From assembly GCA_002473085.1 (NCBI GenBank), contig DKTP01000054.1, forward strand, positions 1-13,649: a stretch of DNA of 13,649 bases. Reading direction: 5' to 3'. Below the pieces are notes generated by a model. It had not been told where the DNA came from, did not search any database, and was given only the letters and a program-made list of their open reading frames with translations. The stretch comes from Anaerolineales bacterium UBA7227 (GTDB lineage: Bacteria; Chloroflexota; Anaerolineae; Anaerolineales; Villigracilaceae). The translations under genes were made by a program, and so were the position numbers. Of this stretch, positions 1-6,760 are shown one piece after another. The first letter of the stretch is position 1; the number at the start of each line of letters is the position of its first letter.

Positions 1-1
1 C

Positions 2-1357
2 CCCGAGGAATCCCCCTCCCCCGCCGCCCCGACCGTTCCGCACAGCCGTGAAGCCGAAGAAGCCGTCGTTGGGGCGGTGCTGATTAATCCCGAAGCCTAC
101 TACGACGTGGCGCAGTTCCTCGCCGCGGACGATTTCTACATCCACCGCCTGCGCTGGATCTGGGAGGCGTTCACGCGCCTGCACGAGGGGCGCGTGCCCA
201 TTGACCTGCTCACCGTCGCGGACGAACTGGAGCGCGCGGGACAACTGAACGAGATGGGCGGACCCGCGTTCCTGACTTCGCTCATCAACACTGTGCCGAC
301 CTCGCTCAATGCCGAGTCGTACGGGAAGATCGTGGAGGAGCACTCCGTCCGCCGCAAGATGATCAACGCCGCGAACCGAATCGCCTCCATCGCCTACAAC
401 ACCGAAACGGACGTGGACGAGGTGATGGGCGAATCGGAGAAGGCGGTCTTCAACGTCAGCGAGAAACGGATGAGGCACGACCTGCAGCCCATCAAGCAGG
501 TCCTCTCGGAATATTACGACCGCATTGACGATCTCGCCAAGCGTCCCGACGAAATTCACGGCGTGCCAACGGGATTCGTTGACCTCGACAAAATGCTGAC
601 AGGACTCCAGCCTTCAGACCTGCTGATCATCGCGGGACGTCCTGGACAAGGCAAAACAGGTTTTCTTTTATCTGTCGCGAAGAACGCGGCGTTGACGCAC
701 AAGAAGCACGTCGCCATCTTCTCGCTGGAGATGTCGAACGAGCAGGTGGTGCAGCGTCTCATCGCGCAGGAGACGGGGATCGACTCGCAGCGCCTGCGCT
801 CGGGCAAGTTGAACCAGGATGAATGGCCCATGTTCAACCACGCCATCGAAGTGTTCGGCGACACGAAAATCTTCCTCGACGATACGCCCGCCATCACGCC
901 GCTTCAGTTAAGGACGAAATGCAGACGCCTGCACATGGAATTCGGGATTGACCTGATCATCCTCGACTATCTCCAGCTGATGAGCGGCGACACGCGCAAC
1001 GACAACCGCGTGCAGGAAGTCTCGTTCATCTCGCGCAACCTGAAAGTGCTGGCGCGCGAGTTGAACGTCCCCGTCCTCGCGGCGGCGCAGTTGAGCCGCG
1101 CCGTCGAGCAGAGGACGGATAAGCGGCCTGTGTTGTCCGACTTGAGAGAATCGGGCTCTTTGGAGCAGGACGCGGACATCGTGATGTTCATCTATCGTCC
1201 CGACCAGTATGAGAAGGACACCGCGAAGCAGAATATCGCCGAGATCATCGTCTCGAAACACCGCAACGGCCCCGTCGGCAGCGTGGAGTTGATCTTCCGC
1301 AGCGCGCTGGCGAAGTTCGAGAACGCGGCGACGAAGCATGTGCAATTTAACGAGTAA
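2..1357 (+). CDS. dnaB: Replicative DNA helicase DnaB, 5'-truncated by the window edge
   Basis: DnaB is the hexameric ATP-driven helicase that unwinds DNA at the replication fork and contacts primase. The reading frame is open from base 2 and its first residues (PHSREAEEAVVGAVLINPEA, bases 41-100) match the usual DnaB N-terminal start, so the GTG at 77 is internal and the true start lies left of the window. About 451 codons are visible, close to full length. The N-terminal helical domain is followed by a linker and the RecA-like domain (HGVPTGFVDLDKMLTGL). That domain holds Walker A GRPGQGKT (bases 635-658), the FSLEMS motif, Walker B LIILDYLQLMSG, the QLSRAVEQR segment and the DLRESGSLEQDADIVMFIYR region typical of the family. 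The C-terminus SKHRNGPVGSVEL is normal. No intein or frameshift is seen. The dnaD-domain gene follows 158 bases downstream on the same strand. Confidence 0.96.
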   Translation, partial: PEESPSPAAPTVPHSREAEEAVVGAVLINPEAYYDVAQFLAADDFYIHRLRWIWEAFTRLHEGRVPIDLLTVADELERAGQLNEMGGPAFLTSLINTVPTSLNAESYGKIVEEHSVRRKMINAANRIASIAYNTETDVDEVMGESEKAVFNVSEKRMRHDLQPIKQVLSEYYDRIDDLAKRPDEIHGVPTGFVDLDKMLTGLQPSDLLIIAGRPGQGKTGFLLSVAKNAALTHKKHVAIFSLEMSNEQVVQRLIAQETGIDSQRLRSGKLNQDEWPMFNHAIEVFGDTKIFLDDTPAITPLQLRTKCRRLHMEFGIDLIILDYLQLMSGDTRNDNRVQEVSFISRNLKVLARELNVPVLAAAQLSRAVEQRTDKRPVLSDLRESGSLEQDADIVMFIYRPDQYEKDTAKQNIAEIIVSKHRNGPVGSVELIFRSALAKFENAATKHVQFNE

Positions 1358-1368
1358 TGCAAAATCTT

Positions 1369-1505
1369 TAAACATGAAGGACACGAAGGCAACGAAGGTG
1401 GGTTGAGCGATGATTGTGGTATCTTGCTTTCGATCGGCACGTGCGATGGTCAGAGGAAAGTCGCCACGTTGCGCCACTCACTAACCTTTGTATCCTTTGT
1501 GTTTA
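1369..1505. repeat. Imperfect inverted repeat between dnaB and the dnaD-like gene
   Basis: The left arm at 1369-1389 (taaacatgaaggacacgaag...) and the right arm at 1485-1505 (cctttgtatcctttgtgttt...) are reverse complements at 17 of 21 positions, and three of the four mismatches would be G-U pairs in RNA. They enclose about 95 bases of sequence with no credible gene. The arms belong to the same family as the inner arms at 7647-7657 and 7728-7738 upstream of nadA. It is probably a dispersed intergenic palindrome. The right arm ends only 10 bases before the dnaD-like start codon, so it could affect translation of that gene. Confidence 0.7.
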
Positions 1506-1515
1506 GGCTCTTTCC

Positions 1516-2145
1516 ATGCCAACCTTCAACGGCTTCACCTCCTCCGAGACATTCACCGCCGTCCCCGATACGTTCTTCCGCGAGTTGTTGAGTCAGATTG
1601 ACGACGCGGATGAACTGCGGGCGGCGCTCTACGCCATCTGGCGGATCGAGCATACGGAGGGACCCGTCCGCTGCCTCCGCCGCGCGGACTTTGGCGAGTT
1701 CGCTTCGGGCGTGGACAAGGCCGCGGCGCGCGGAATCCTGCTCGAGGTCAGGAACGAGGCGGGGGAGTTCTTCTTCCTGAATAGCCCGCGCGGACGCGCG
1801 TCGGTCGAAGCCGTCCAGAGCGGGAAGTTCGATCCGTCGCAAGTCGCGTCCGCGCCGCCTGCGGAACGGTCGAATGTGTTCACGTTGTACGAGCAGAACA
1901 TCGGCGCGCTGACGCCGTTGATCGCAGACATGCTGCGCGAGGCGGAGAGGGAATATCCGAGCGCGTGGTTCGAAGAGGCGTTCGGGATCGCGGCGGCGCA
2001 GAACGCGCGCAAGTGGAAATATGTGGAAGCGATCTTGAAACGGTGGAAGGAAAAAGGCAAAGATGAAAGAAAAAATCGGGAAGACGCTGTCAAGGATTTC
2101 AAGCGATACACCGAAGGCGAGTTTGCCGAATACTTCCGCGATTAA
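1516..2145 (+). CDS. DnaD-domain replication initiation / helicase loader protein
   Basis: This 209-aa protein has the build of Firmicutes-type DnaD/DnaB-loader proteins: an N-terminal winged-helix-like part (about residues 18-95, ending in a basic NSPRGRASVEAV segment), a short linker, and a C-terminal DnaD_B-type helical domain (about 120-182). The diagnostic feature is the YxxxIxxxW motif, here Y169, I173 and W177 in YVEAILKRW, followed by a lysine-rich tail. Such proteins remodel DNA and help load the replicative helicase. The gene sits between dnaB and a DnaC-like ATPase, which fits a primosome role. The ATG at 1516 is preceded only by a weak AGG (in ttaggctctttcc), so the ribosome site is poor. 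The 3' end overlaps the next gene by 83 bases. Family membership is well supported; the exact role is inferred. Confidence 0.88.
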   Translation: MPTFNGFTSSETFTAVPDTFFRELLSQIDDADELRAALYAIWRIEHTEGPVRCLRRADFGEFASGVDKAAARGILLEVRNEAGEFFFLNSPRGRASVEAVQSGKFDPSQVASAPPAERSNVFTLYEQNIGALTPLIADMLREAEREYPSAWFEEAFGIAAAQNARKWKYVEAILKRWKEKGKDERKNREDAVKDFKRYTEGEFAEYFRD

Positions 2146-3589
2146 GGCGACGGCGAGCGCCGCCCCAGCGTTGGGCGACCCGAATTGTCCGCATTGCGGC
2201 GGCGCGGGATACGTGCGCTACGATGTGCCGATGGGCGACCCGCGCTTTGGTCGGTTGGAGGCGTGCGTCTGCCGCGCGGCGGACATCGCCGAGGGCGCGC
2301 GGACGCGCCTGTTCGAGTTAAGTCGGTTGGATCGGCTGAGCCATCTGACGTTCGAGAACTTCGAGTCGAGGGGAAATAAAAACGCCAGGTTCATGACCCC
2401 GCAGGACGTCCACAGTTTGGAAGCGGCGAAGGAGACGGCCGAAAATTTCGCGCGGTCGCCGCAGGGCTGGCTGTTGATCGAGGGCGGATACGGCTGCGGC
2501 AAGACGCATCTCGCAGCCGCGATTGCAAATTTCGCGGTCAACATGGGGACGCCGACGCTGTTCATCACCGTCCCCGATCTGCTGGACACATTGCGCTTCG
2601 CGTTCAGCGACCCCGAGACGACCTTCGAGGCGCGCTTCGAGGAAGTGCGCGGCGCCGACCTGCTCGTGCTGGACGATTTCGGCACGCAGAACGCCACGGG
2701 CTGGGCGCAGGAAAAATTGTTCCAGATCATCAACTTCCGTTACATCAACAAACTGCCGACGGTCATCACCACCAACCTGATGTTGGACGAGATCGAGAGC
2801 CGCATTCGCTCGCGCTTGCAAGACGAGGAGTTCGTGGCGCACGTGCAGATCACCGCGCCCGATTACCGCCGTCCCACTGAGACGAGCAACCCTGGCATTT
2901 CGATGTTGTCCCTGCCTGAAATGAAGGCGATGACGTTCAAAAATTTTGAGACGCGCGAAGACGAAATCGGCAAAGAAGCGGTGACGACGACCACCACCGA
3001 GAAACAGGATCGCTTCGGCAACAGGGTCAAGGACAAGGAGATCACGCGCGTCAAAGTGACGCAGGAGGACGTGAAGACCCTGCGCAAGGCGGTCAACGCG
3101 GCGGTGACGTTCGCGGAGGAACCCGAAGGCTGGCTGGTCCTGCTCGGCGGATCGTTCTGCGGCAAGACTCATCTCGCGGCGGCCATCGGCAACTATCGGA
3201 TTGACCTGGGCGGGCAAGCCATCCTCGTAGAAGTGGCCGACCTGCTCGACTACATGCGCCAGACCTTCCGCCCCACCTCGGACGTCTCGTTTGATCGCCG
3301 CTTCAACGAAATTAAGACGACCCCCATGCTGATCCTCGACGACCTGAAGGAGAGCGGCACCAGCTCCGTCTGGGCGGAGGACAAACTCTATCAGATTTTG
3401 AATCACCGCTACTACGCTCACCTGCCGACGGTCATCACGTCCACGCTCAAGCCTGATTCGTTCGCGGTCAATTACCCTGGGTTGTGGAACAAGATTCTGG
3501 ACGCGTCGAAGAGCCAGGTCCATGTGGTGGATATGCCGCCGTATCGGAGGATGGGGAAGGGGAAGACGGCGCACAAGAAGGCGAAGTAG
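2063..3589 (+). CDS. Tandem DnaC/DnaI-like helicase-loader ATPase with two AAA+ modules
   Basis: This is a 508-aa protein, about twice the usual length of DnaC/DnaI/IstB-type loaders. A probable zinc site comes first: C42 and C45 (CPHC), then C68 and C70 (CVC). Module 1 starts at LTFENF (95-100) and holds Walker A GGYGCGKT (141-148), Walker B LLVLDD (200-205), sensor-1 TTN (N238) and an SRL arginine-finger-like site (R251), ending in PDYRR (266-270). Module 2 repeats this order: MTFKNF (290-295), Walker A GGSFCGKT (362-369), Walker B LILDD (423-427), HLPTVITST (453-461), then WNKIL (475-479) and PPYRR (492-496). In module 2 the sensor-1 Asn is Thr (T461) and the arginine position is Lys (K477). 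The ATG at 2063 lies inside the preceding dnaD-like gene after a good AGGAAAAAGGC ribosome site, implying translational coupling. It likely loads or regulates DnaB. The two-module layout is clear; the role of module 2 is inference. Confidence 0.9.
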   Translation: MKEKIGKTLSRISSDTPKASLPNTSAIKATASAAPALGDPNCPHCGGAGYVRYDVPMGDPRFGRLEACVCRAADIAEGARTRLFELSRLDRLSHLTFENFESRGNKNARFMTPQDVHSLEAAKETAENFARSPQGWLLIEGGYGCGKTHLAAAIANFAVNMGTPTLFITVPDLLDTLRFAFSDPETTFEARFEEVRGADLLVLDDFGTQNATGWAQEKLFQIINFRYINKLPTVITTNLMLDEIESRIRSRLQDEEFVAHVQITAPDYRRPTETSNPGISMLSLPEMKAMTFKNFETREDEIGKEAVTTTTTEKQDRFGNRVKDKEITRVKVTQEDVKTLRKAVNAAVTFAEEPEGWLVLLGGSFCGKTHLAAAIGNYRIDLGGQAILVEVADLLDYMRQTFRPTSDVSFDRRFNEIKTTPMLILDDLKESGTSSVWAEDKLYQILNHRYYAHLPTVITSTLKPDSFAVNYPGLWNKILDASKSQVHVVDMPPYRRMGKGKTAHKKAK

Positions 3590-3673
3590 GGATGATGATT
3601 TCAATGCCAAATTTGATGTTGTGTTGAGAGCGCAAACATCATTCTATTCCATCACATTTGACATGAGGGCAGT

Positions 3674-5506
3674 ATGAATAAATATGAAACCTTGCTGAAT
3701 GTGCTTGATAAAATTCGCGACGAGGCTCCTGACGCCTACAAAAGGTATCGCCCAGACGAATCGAAAATCGAAGAAATAAATAATGCTCGTTCTAGAGCAT
3801 TTATTCACCTCTTTCTAAAGGTCAATTTTGGATTATTAGATTTTATTGAGCGAGAGAAATTTATTACGGATGATCCGCAAGATGGCGGGATCGATGGATA
3901 TTATCCAAACGAGGATAGCAAAACAGTTTATTTCATTCAGTCAAAGTTCAGAACGACCGAAAACAATTTTAAAGAAAAAGAAATCTTGTTCAAAGAACTA
4001 TTACAAATGGATGTAGATCGAATCGTAGATGGCGCCCTGAGCGATGAGAAAAATGTTCCATATAATTCGAAAATACAAAAAATGGTCGGTGAGATTCAGA
4101 AAATTCCTGATGTGGGCAGATGGAAATACCAAGTTGTGATTTTAGCAAATATAAATGCTCAAGTTACACCTTCTCAACTTAAAAAATTAACTGGCGGATT
4201 TCCTGTGGTCGTTTACAACCATGCGAAAGTGTACAACGATCTAGTGCTCCGTGTCATACAAGGAAACTTCTACAACCCCAACGAGCTTATAATCACCTTG
4301 AATTTGTCGAACACCACATCACAAAGCGCCAAGATTTCTTACAACGTGAAAACAGCAAAGAAAGAATGCGATATTACGCTTGTTTTTGTACCTACAATTG
4401 AGATTGCACGCGCTATGTACAAGTACCGCAATTCAATACTGAAATTTAACCCCAGAAGTTATCTTGAGCTTGCACACAACGAGGTAAATACCGCTATTGC
4501 AAGTAGTATCCTAGACTTAACTACAAATGAATTTGCTCTATTTAATAATGGCATAACAATATTGTCGTACGGTACAGATATAAACGAAAAGATTGGACAG
4601 AAAGATAAAGGGCAGTTGATTATCTCCATTCCCCAAATTATTAATGGTGGACAAACTGCGTATACGTTAAGCAGGCTGTATGAAAAGCATATTTTGACAG
4701 CCAACGAAAAAGAAAAACGCCCTGAAATCTTTGACAACAAAGAAGTGCTATTGAAAGTAATAACTTTCCACCCTGAAGACCTATCGTCTCAATCTGAGTA
4801 CCTTGATTTGATTGAGGCGATTTCAAAGGCGACCAATCAACAATCTGAAGTAAACGAGGCAGATCGCCGTTCAAATGATCAGATCCAAATCCATTTACAG
4901 AATCACATCTTCGACAAATACGGCTGGTTCTATGAACGCAAACGCGGAGAGTATGCTGATGGTATAAAAGCAGGCTACATTCAAAGATCACAGATCGTTG
5001 ATCGGGAAACTTTCCTTCGGATGTGTAAATGTTGTGATGTTGACCCTGCCAACGCCAAACGCATGAGCATGGAGCAACTGTTCGAACGCCAACACTTCGA
5101 AGAAACTTTGAGAGACCCGAATCGATTTGACGAATACTTCTTTGCTTATCAATGCTTCCTCGCGATAAATCAAGTGAAGAAAAATTTCTCTAAAGACCCA
5201 AATAATAGATTTGGACTGTTGAATTATGGGTACGGCTTACAATTTGGAGTGTATGCGGTTGTGACGGTATGTTGTTTCGAGTACAAAGGCGAGAAATCGT
5301 TCGAGAAATTTAAAGTAATAACCGAATCGGTTTTATCAAAATGGAGAAAGTTTGAGGCGTACGCTCTTAAACAAGCAAAAAACAAAGACTACTTTAGAAC
5401 TTACACAGATCCTGAAACTGGTGTAGAAAAACAAGAAGTCAATTTCAACAACTATTATAAAGGCCGAACTCTCGTTGATGATTTGCGAACTTTTTTCAAA
5501 ACCTGA
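3674..5506 (+). CDS. AIPR-family abortive infection / phage resistance protein
   Basis: This 610-aa protein carries the hallmarks of the AIPR family: FALFNNGITIL (287-297), INGGQT (323-328), the KATNQQSEVNEADRRSND stretch (385-402) and YERKRGEY (420-427). Near the N-terminus GGIDGYY (D74) followed by VYFIQSKF (Q89, K91) fits a PD-(D/E)XK/Mrr-like nuclease core with Gln in the E/Q-x-K position. AIPR proteins are associated with abortive phage infection and often lie beside restriction or other defence genes; their detailed mechanism is not settled to my knowledge. The ATG is preceded by GAGGGC. The gene is visibly AT-richer than the dnaB-dnaC block to its left and stands alone between that block and a strong hairpin terminator at 5549, which suggests horizontal acquisition. 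Family assignment is strong; nuclease activity is inferred from the motif. Confidence 0.88.
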   Translation: MNKYETLLNVLDKIRDEAPDAYKRYRPDESKIEEINNARSRAFIHLFLKVNFGLLDFIEREKFITDDPQDGGIDGYYPNEDSKTVYFIQSKFRTTENNFKEKEILFKELLQMDVDRIVDGALSDEKNVPYNSKIQKMVGEIQKIPDVGRWKYQVVILANINAQVTPSQLKKLTGGFPVVVYNHAKVYNDLVLRVIQGNFYNPNELIITLNLSNTTSQSAKISYNVKTAKKECDITLVFVPTIEIARAMYKYRNSILKFNPRSYLELAHNEVNTAIASSILDLTTNEFALFNNGITILSYGTDINEKIGQKDKGQLIISIPQIINGGQTAYTLSRLYEKHILTANEKEKRPEIFDNKEVLLKVITFHPEDLSSQSEYLDLIEAISKATNQQSEVNEADRRSNDQIQIHLQNHIFDKYGWFYERKRGEYADGIKAGYIQRSQIVDRETFLRMCKCCDVDPANAKRMSMEQLFERQHFEETLRDPNRFDEYFFAYQCFLAINQVKKNFSKDPNNRFGLLNYGYGLQFGVYAVVTVCCFEYKGEKSFEKFKVITESVLSKWRKFEAYALKQAKNKDYFRTYTDPETGVEKQEVNFNNYYKGRTLVDDLRTFFKT

Positions 5507-5548
5507 ACAGCCTTTTCCAAAGACACATCAATTGCCACATGCTTCAAC

Positions 5549-5578
5549 CCAAAAGGCGGCTGTCACGCCGCCTTTTGG
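5549..5578. terminator. Hairpin terminator after the AIPR gene
   Basis: A 12-bp perfect stem (ccaaaaggcggc at 5549-5560, gccgccttttgg at 5567-5578) has the six-base loop tgtcac. The 3' arm ends in four T, so it could act as a rho-independent terminator for the AIPR transcript. It lies 42 bases past the AIPR stop codon. A near copy occurs at 6641-6668. Confidence 0.75.
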
Positions 5579-5590
5579 ATTCTAAGGAGA

Positions 5591-5626
5591 GACCGTCCAC
5601 GAATTTTGTCCACGAATAAACGAATG
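5591..5626. repeat. Partial copy of the GACCGTCCACGAAT repeat
   Basis: The segment gaccgtccacgaat (5591-5604), followed a few bases later by cacgaataaacgaatg (5611-5626), matches 13178-13191 and 13196-13211, the second block with one difference. It is a fragment of the longer repeat that flanks the toxin-antitoxin-like pair near the right end. The rest of this spacer up to 5717 is AT-rich and may hold the promoter of the next small gene, but no convincing -35/-10 pair was found. Confidence 0.65.
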
Positions 5627-5717
5627 TTGACGCACATCAGTTTGTCATCATTGCTTTATTCCATTCAGTTTCCAAGTAAAATACCAAATACCTGAAACTA
5701 AGTTGGAGAAGATCAAA

Positions 5718-5912
5718 ATGAAGGCAAAAGAATTACTGGAAATCCTATCTCAGATACCTGAGGATGTTGATGTGGTCGTCAAAGGATATGAGGGTGGCGT
5801 AGATGATGTTGTAAATGTGAAGTTGGTCAAAATCAAGAAAGATGTGCATAGTGAATGGTATTACGGCAGACATGAAATAGTGAACGATGGTGAAGTTCAA
5901 AGGGTAAAATAA
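5718..5912 (+). CDS. Small acidic hypothetical protein upstream of the MNT/HEPN pair
   Basis: This 64-aa protein has no enzyme motif I can identify. It begins MKAKELLEILSQIPEDVDVV and contains GYEGGVDDVVNVKLVKI, a layout I have seen in small unnamed proteins of plasmids, phages and environmental bacteria (a helix, then a D/V-rich strand and a GYEGG turn). The ATG at 5718 is chosen over the in-frame TTG at 5703 because GGAG at 5705-5708 lies at a normal distance before it. The stop is four bases before the MNT start, so the two are probably co-transcribed. Base composition is AT-rich like the AIPR gene. It could be an accessory part of the MNT/HEPN module or an unrelated passenger. Confidence 0.7.
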   Translation: MKAKELLEILSQIPEDVDVVVKGYEGGVDDVVNVKLVKIKKDVHSEWYYGRHEIVNDGEVQRVK

Positions 5913-5916
5913 AGCC

Positions 5917-6240
5917 ATGGAACAGAAGCAATTGCGTCGAATCCTGCGTGACTTGCAAAAAGAACTCAAAGACACGCTGGGCGAACGCGTGGAGAAGGTC
6001 ATTCTCTACGGTTCCCAGGCGCGCGGCGACGCGCGGGACGATTCGGATATTGACGTGCTGGTTGTTCTGAAGGATGATTTCAAATACGGGGCAATGCTGA
6101 AAAAGACATCGAAGGCTGTGGCGAAACTGTCATTGGATAATGACGTGGTCATTTCAAGGGCGTTTGTGACGCGTCAACAGTACGAGCAGAGTCAAATGCC
6201 GTTCCTGATGAACGTCCGCCGCGAGGGAATTGCGATATGA
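5917..6240 (+). CDS. MNT-type minimal nucleotidyltransferase (antitoxin candidate)
   Basis: This 107-aa protein belongs to the minimal nucleotidyltransferase (DNA polymerase beta-like) family. The signature is GSQARGDARDDSDIDVLV: G32-S33, the catalytic pair D44 and D46, and a third acidic candidate D76 in DNDVVIS. In studied HEPN/MNT (HepT/MntA) systems, the MNT protein neutralises the HEPN ribonuclease by nucleotidylating it. The stop codon overlaps the ATG of the HEPN reading frame (atATGAtg around 6237-6240), the usual arrangement of such pairs, so translation is probably coupled. The catalytic residues appear intact. Because the HEPN partner contains a stop codon, this gene may be an orphan in this strain. 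Confidence 0.9.
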   Translation: MEQKQLRRILRDLQKELKDTLGERVEKVILYGSQARGDARDDSDIDVLVVLKDDFKYGAMLKKTSKAVAKLSLDNDVVISRAFVTRQQYEQSQMPFLMNVRREGIAI

Positions 6241-6620
6241 TGCCCGAGATCAAAGAATTGTTGGAGCGCGCAAAATCGAGTTAAAAAGCGGCCACGAATT
6301 TACAGCGCGATGACTTTGCCAACTTTGCCGCTTCACGCGCCTACTATTCCATGTTCTACATTGCCCAGGCGTTGTTGCTTTCCAAAGGTTTGAGTTTCTC
6401 CAGCCACTCGGCGGTCATTGCCGCGTATGGGAAAGAATTTGCCAAAACCAAACTCCTTGACCCAGAGTTTCATCGGTTGTTGATGGAAGCACAGGACACA
6501 AGAAACATCGGGGATTACGGCATGATCGGCGAAGTGGAAGCAAGCGAAGCCCAGGAAATCATCAACTGGTCGAAAAAGTTCTTGAAGGCCGCGGAGAAAT
6601 ACCTCTCGCAGGCGTTTTAG
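6237..6620 (+). pseudogene. HEPN-domain protein interrupted by one in-frame TAA
   Basis: The frame starts at the ATG overlapping the MNT stop and reads MMPEIKELLERAKSS, hits TAA at 6282-6284, then continues in the same frame as KAATNLQRDDFANFAASRAYYSMFY and on to a TAG at 6618. Both sides of the stop read as one HEPN protein (127 codons): ASRAYYSMFY and the SSHSAVIAAYGKEF stretch are typical, and DTRNIGDYG near residue 98 lies where the RxxxDY or RxxxxH active-site motif of the family is expected. A TTA-to-TAA change would turn a normal SLKAA into S-stop-KAA. No second start lies just after the stop in this frame; the next ATG is at 6351 and would remove the first helices. Either the toxin is truly inactivated or the base is a sequencing or assembly error. 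Confidence 0.85.
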
Positions 6621-6640
6621 TTCGACATCGAAACTTCAAA

Positions 6641-6670
6641 CCAAAAGGCGGCTGTCACGTCGCCTTTTTT
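6641..6670. terminator. Hairpin terminator after the HEPN frame, near copy of 5549-5578
   Basis: The arms aaaaggcggc (6643-6652) and gtcgcctttt (6659-6668) pair around the loop tgtcac with one G-U pair, followed by a run of T. It sits 20 bases past the HEPN stop and is a strong rho-independent terminator candidate. The sequence from cttcaa (6634) through the loop is nearly identical to 5542-5566. Confidence 0.8.
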
Positions 6671-6673
6671 TAT

Positions 6674-6740
6674 TCATCTTCCCGCCACCTCATCCAACGT
6701 CACCTGCAACGCCTTCGCCAGCAGCGCACAAGGCCAGATT
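6674..6740 (-). pseudogene. Remnant of an XRE-type HTH regulator C-terminus
   Basis: On the minus strand bases 6740 to 6674 read KIWPCALLAKALQVTLDEVAGR and then TGA. The LAKALQVTLDEVAG part matches the final helices of a HTH_3/XRE domain, which commonly ends in a LAKALGVSLDELxG-like form. Nothing upstream on this strand (towards nadC) continues a credible HTH domain, because it immediately enters the nadC promoter and coding region. The piece therefore looks like the tail of a degraded regulator or antitoxin gene left between the HEPN terminator and nadC. The stretch is short, so a chance match remains possible. Confidence 0.45.
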
Positions 6741-6748
6741 TTTGTCGG

Positions 6749-6754
6749 TATAAT
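6749..6754 (+). promoter_or_regulatory. TATAAT -10 box of nadC, probable leaderless start
   Basis: A perfect TATAAT lies six bases before the nadC ATG. With the usual -10 to +1 spacing, transcription would begin on the A of the start codon (6761). No Shine-Dalgarno sequence is present between them. No good -35 hexamer is seen at 16-19 bases upstream. Confidence 0.55.
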
Positions 6755-6760
6755 CATCCC

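Noticed and set aside
77..79. GTG at 77 as the dnaB start
   Set aside because: The frame stays open upstream to base 2 and encodes the conserved DnaB N-terminus (EAEEAVVGAVLINPEA), so the real start is outside the window.
2318..3610. Long minus-strand frame (430 codons) opposite the DnaC-like gene
   Set aside because: It mirrors a high-GC gene with clear motifs on the plus strand. Its translation is Arg/His/Leu-rich with no recognisable domain.
6351..6620. HEPN starting at ATG 6351 as an intact gene
   Set aside because: The upstream in-frame sequence up to and before the TAA is clearly HEPN-like and begins at the ATG overlapping the MNT stop. A start at 6351 would lose the first helices and has no ribosome site.
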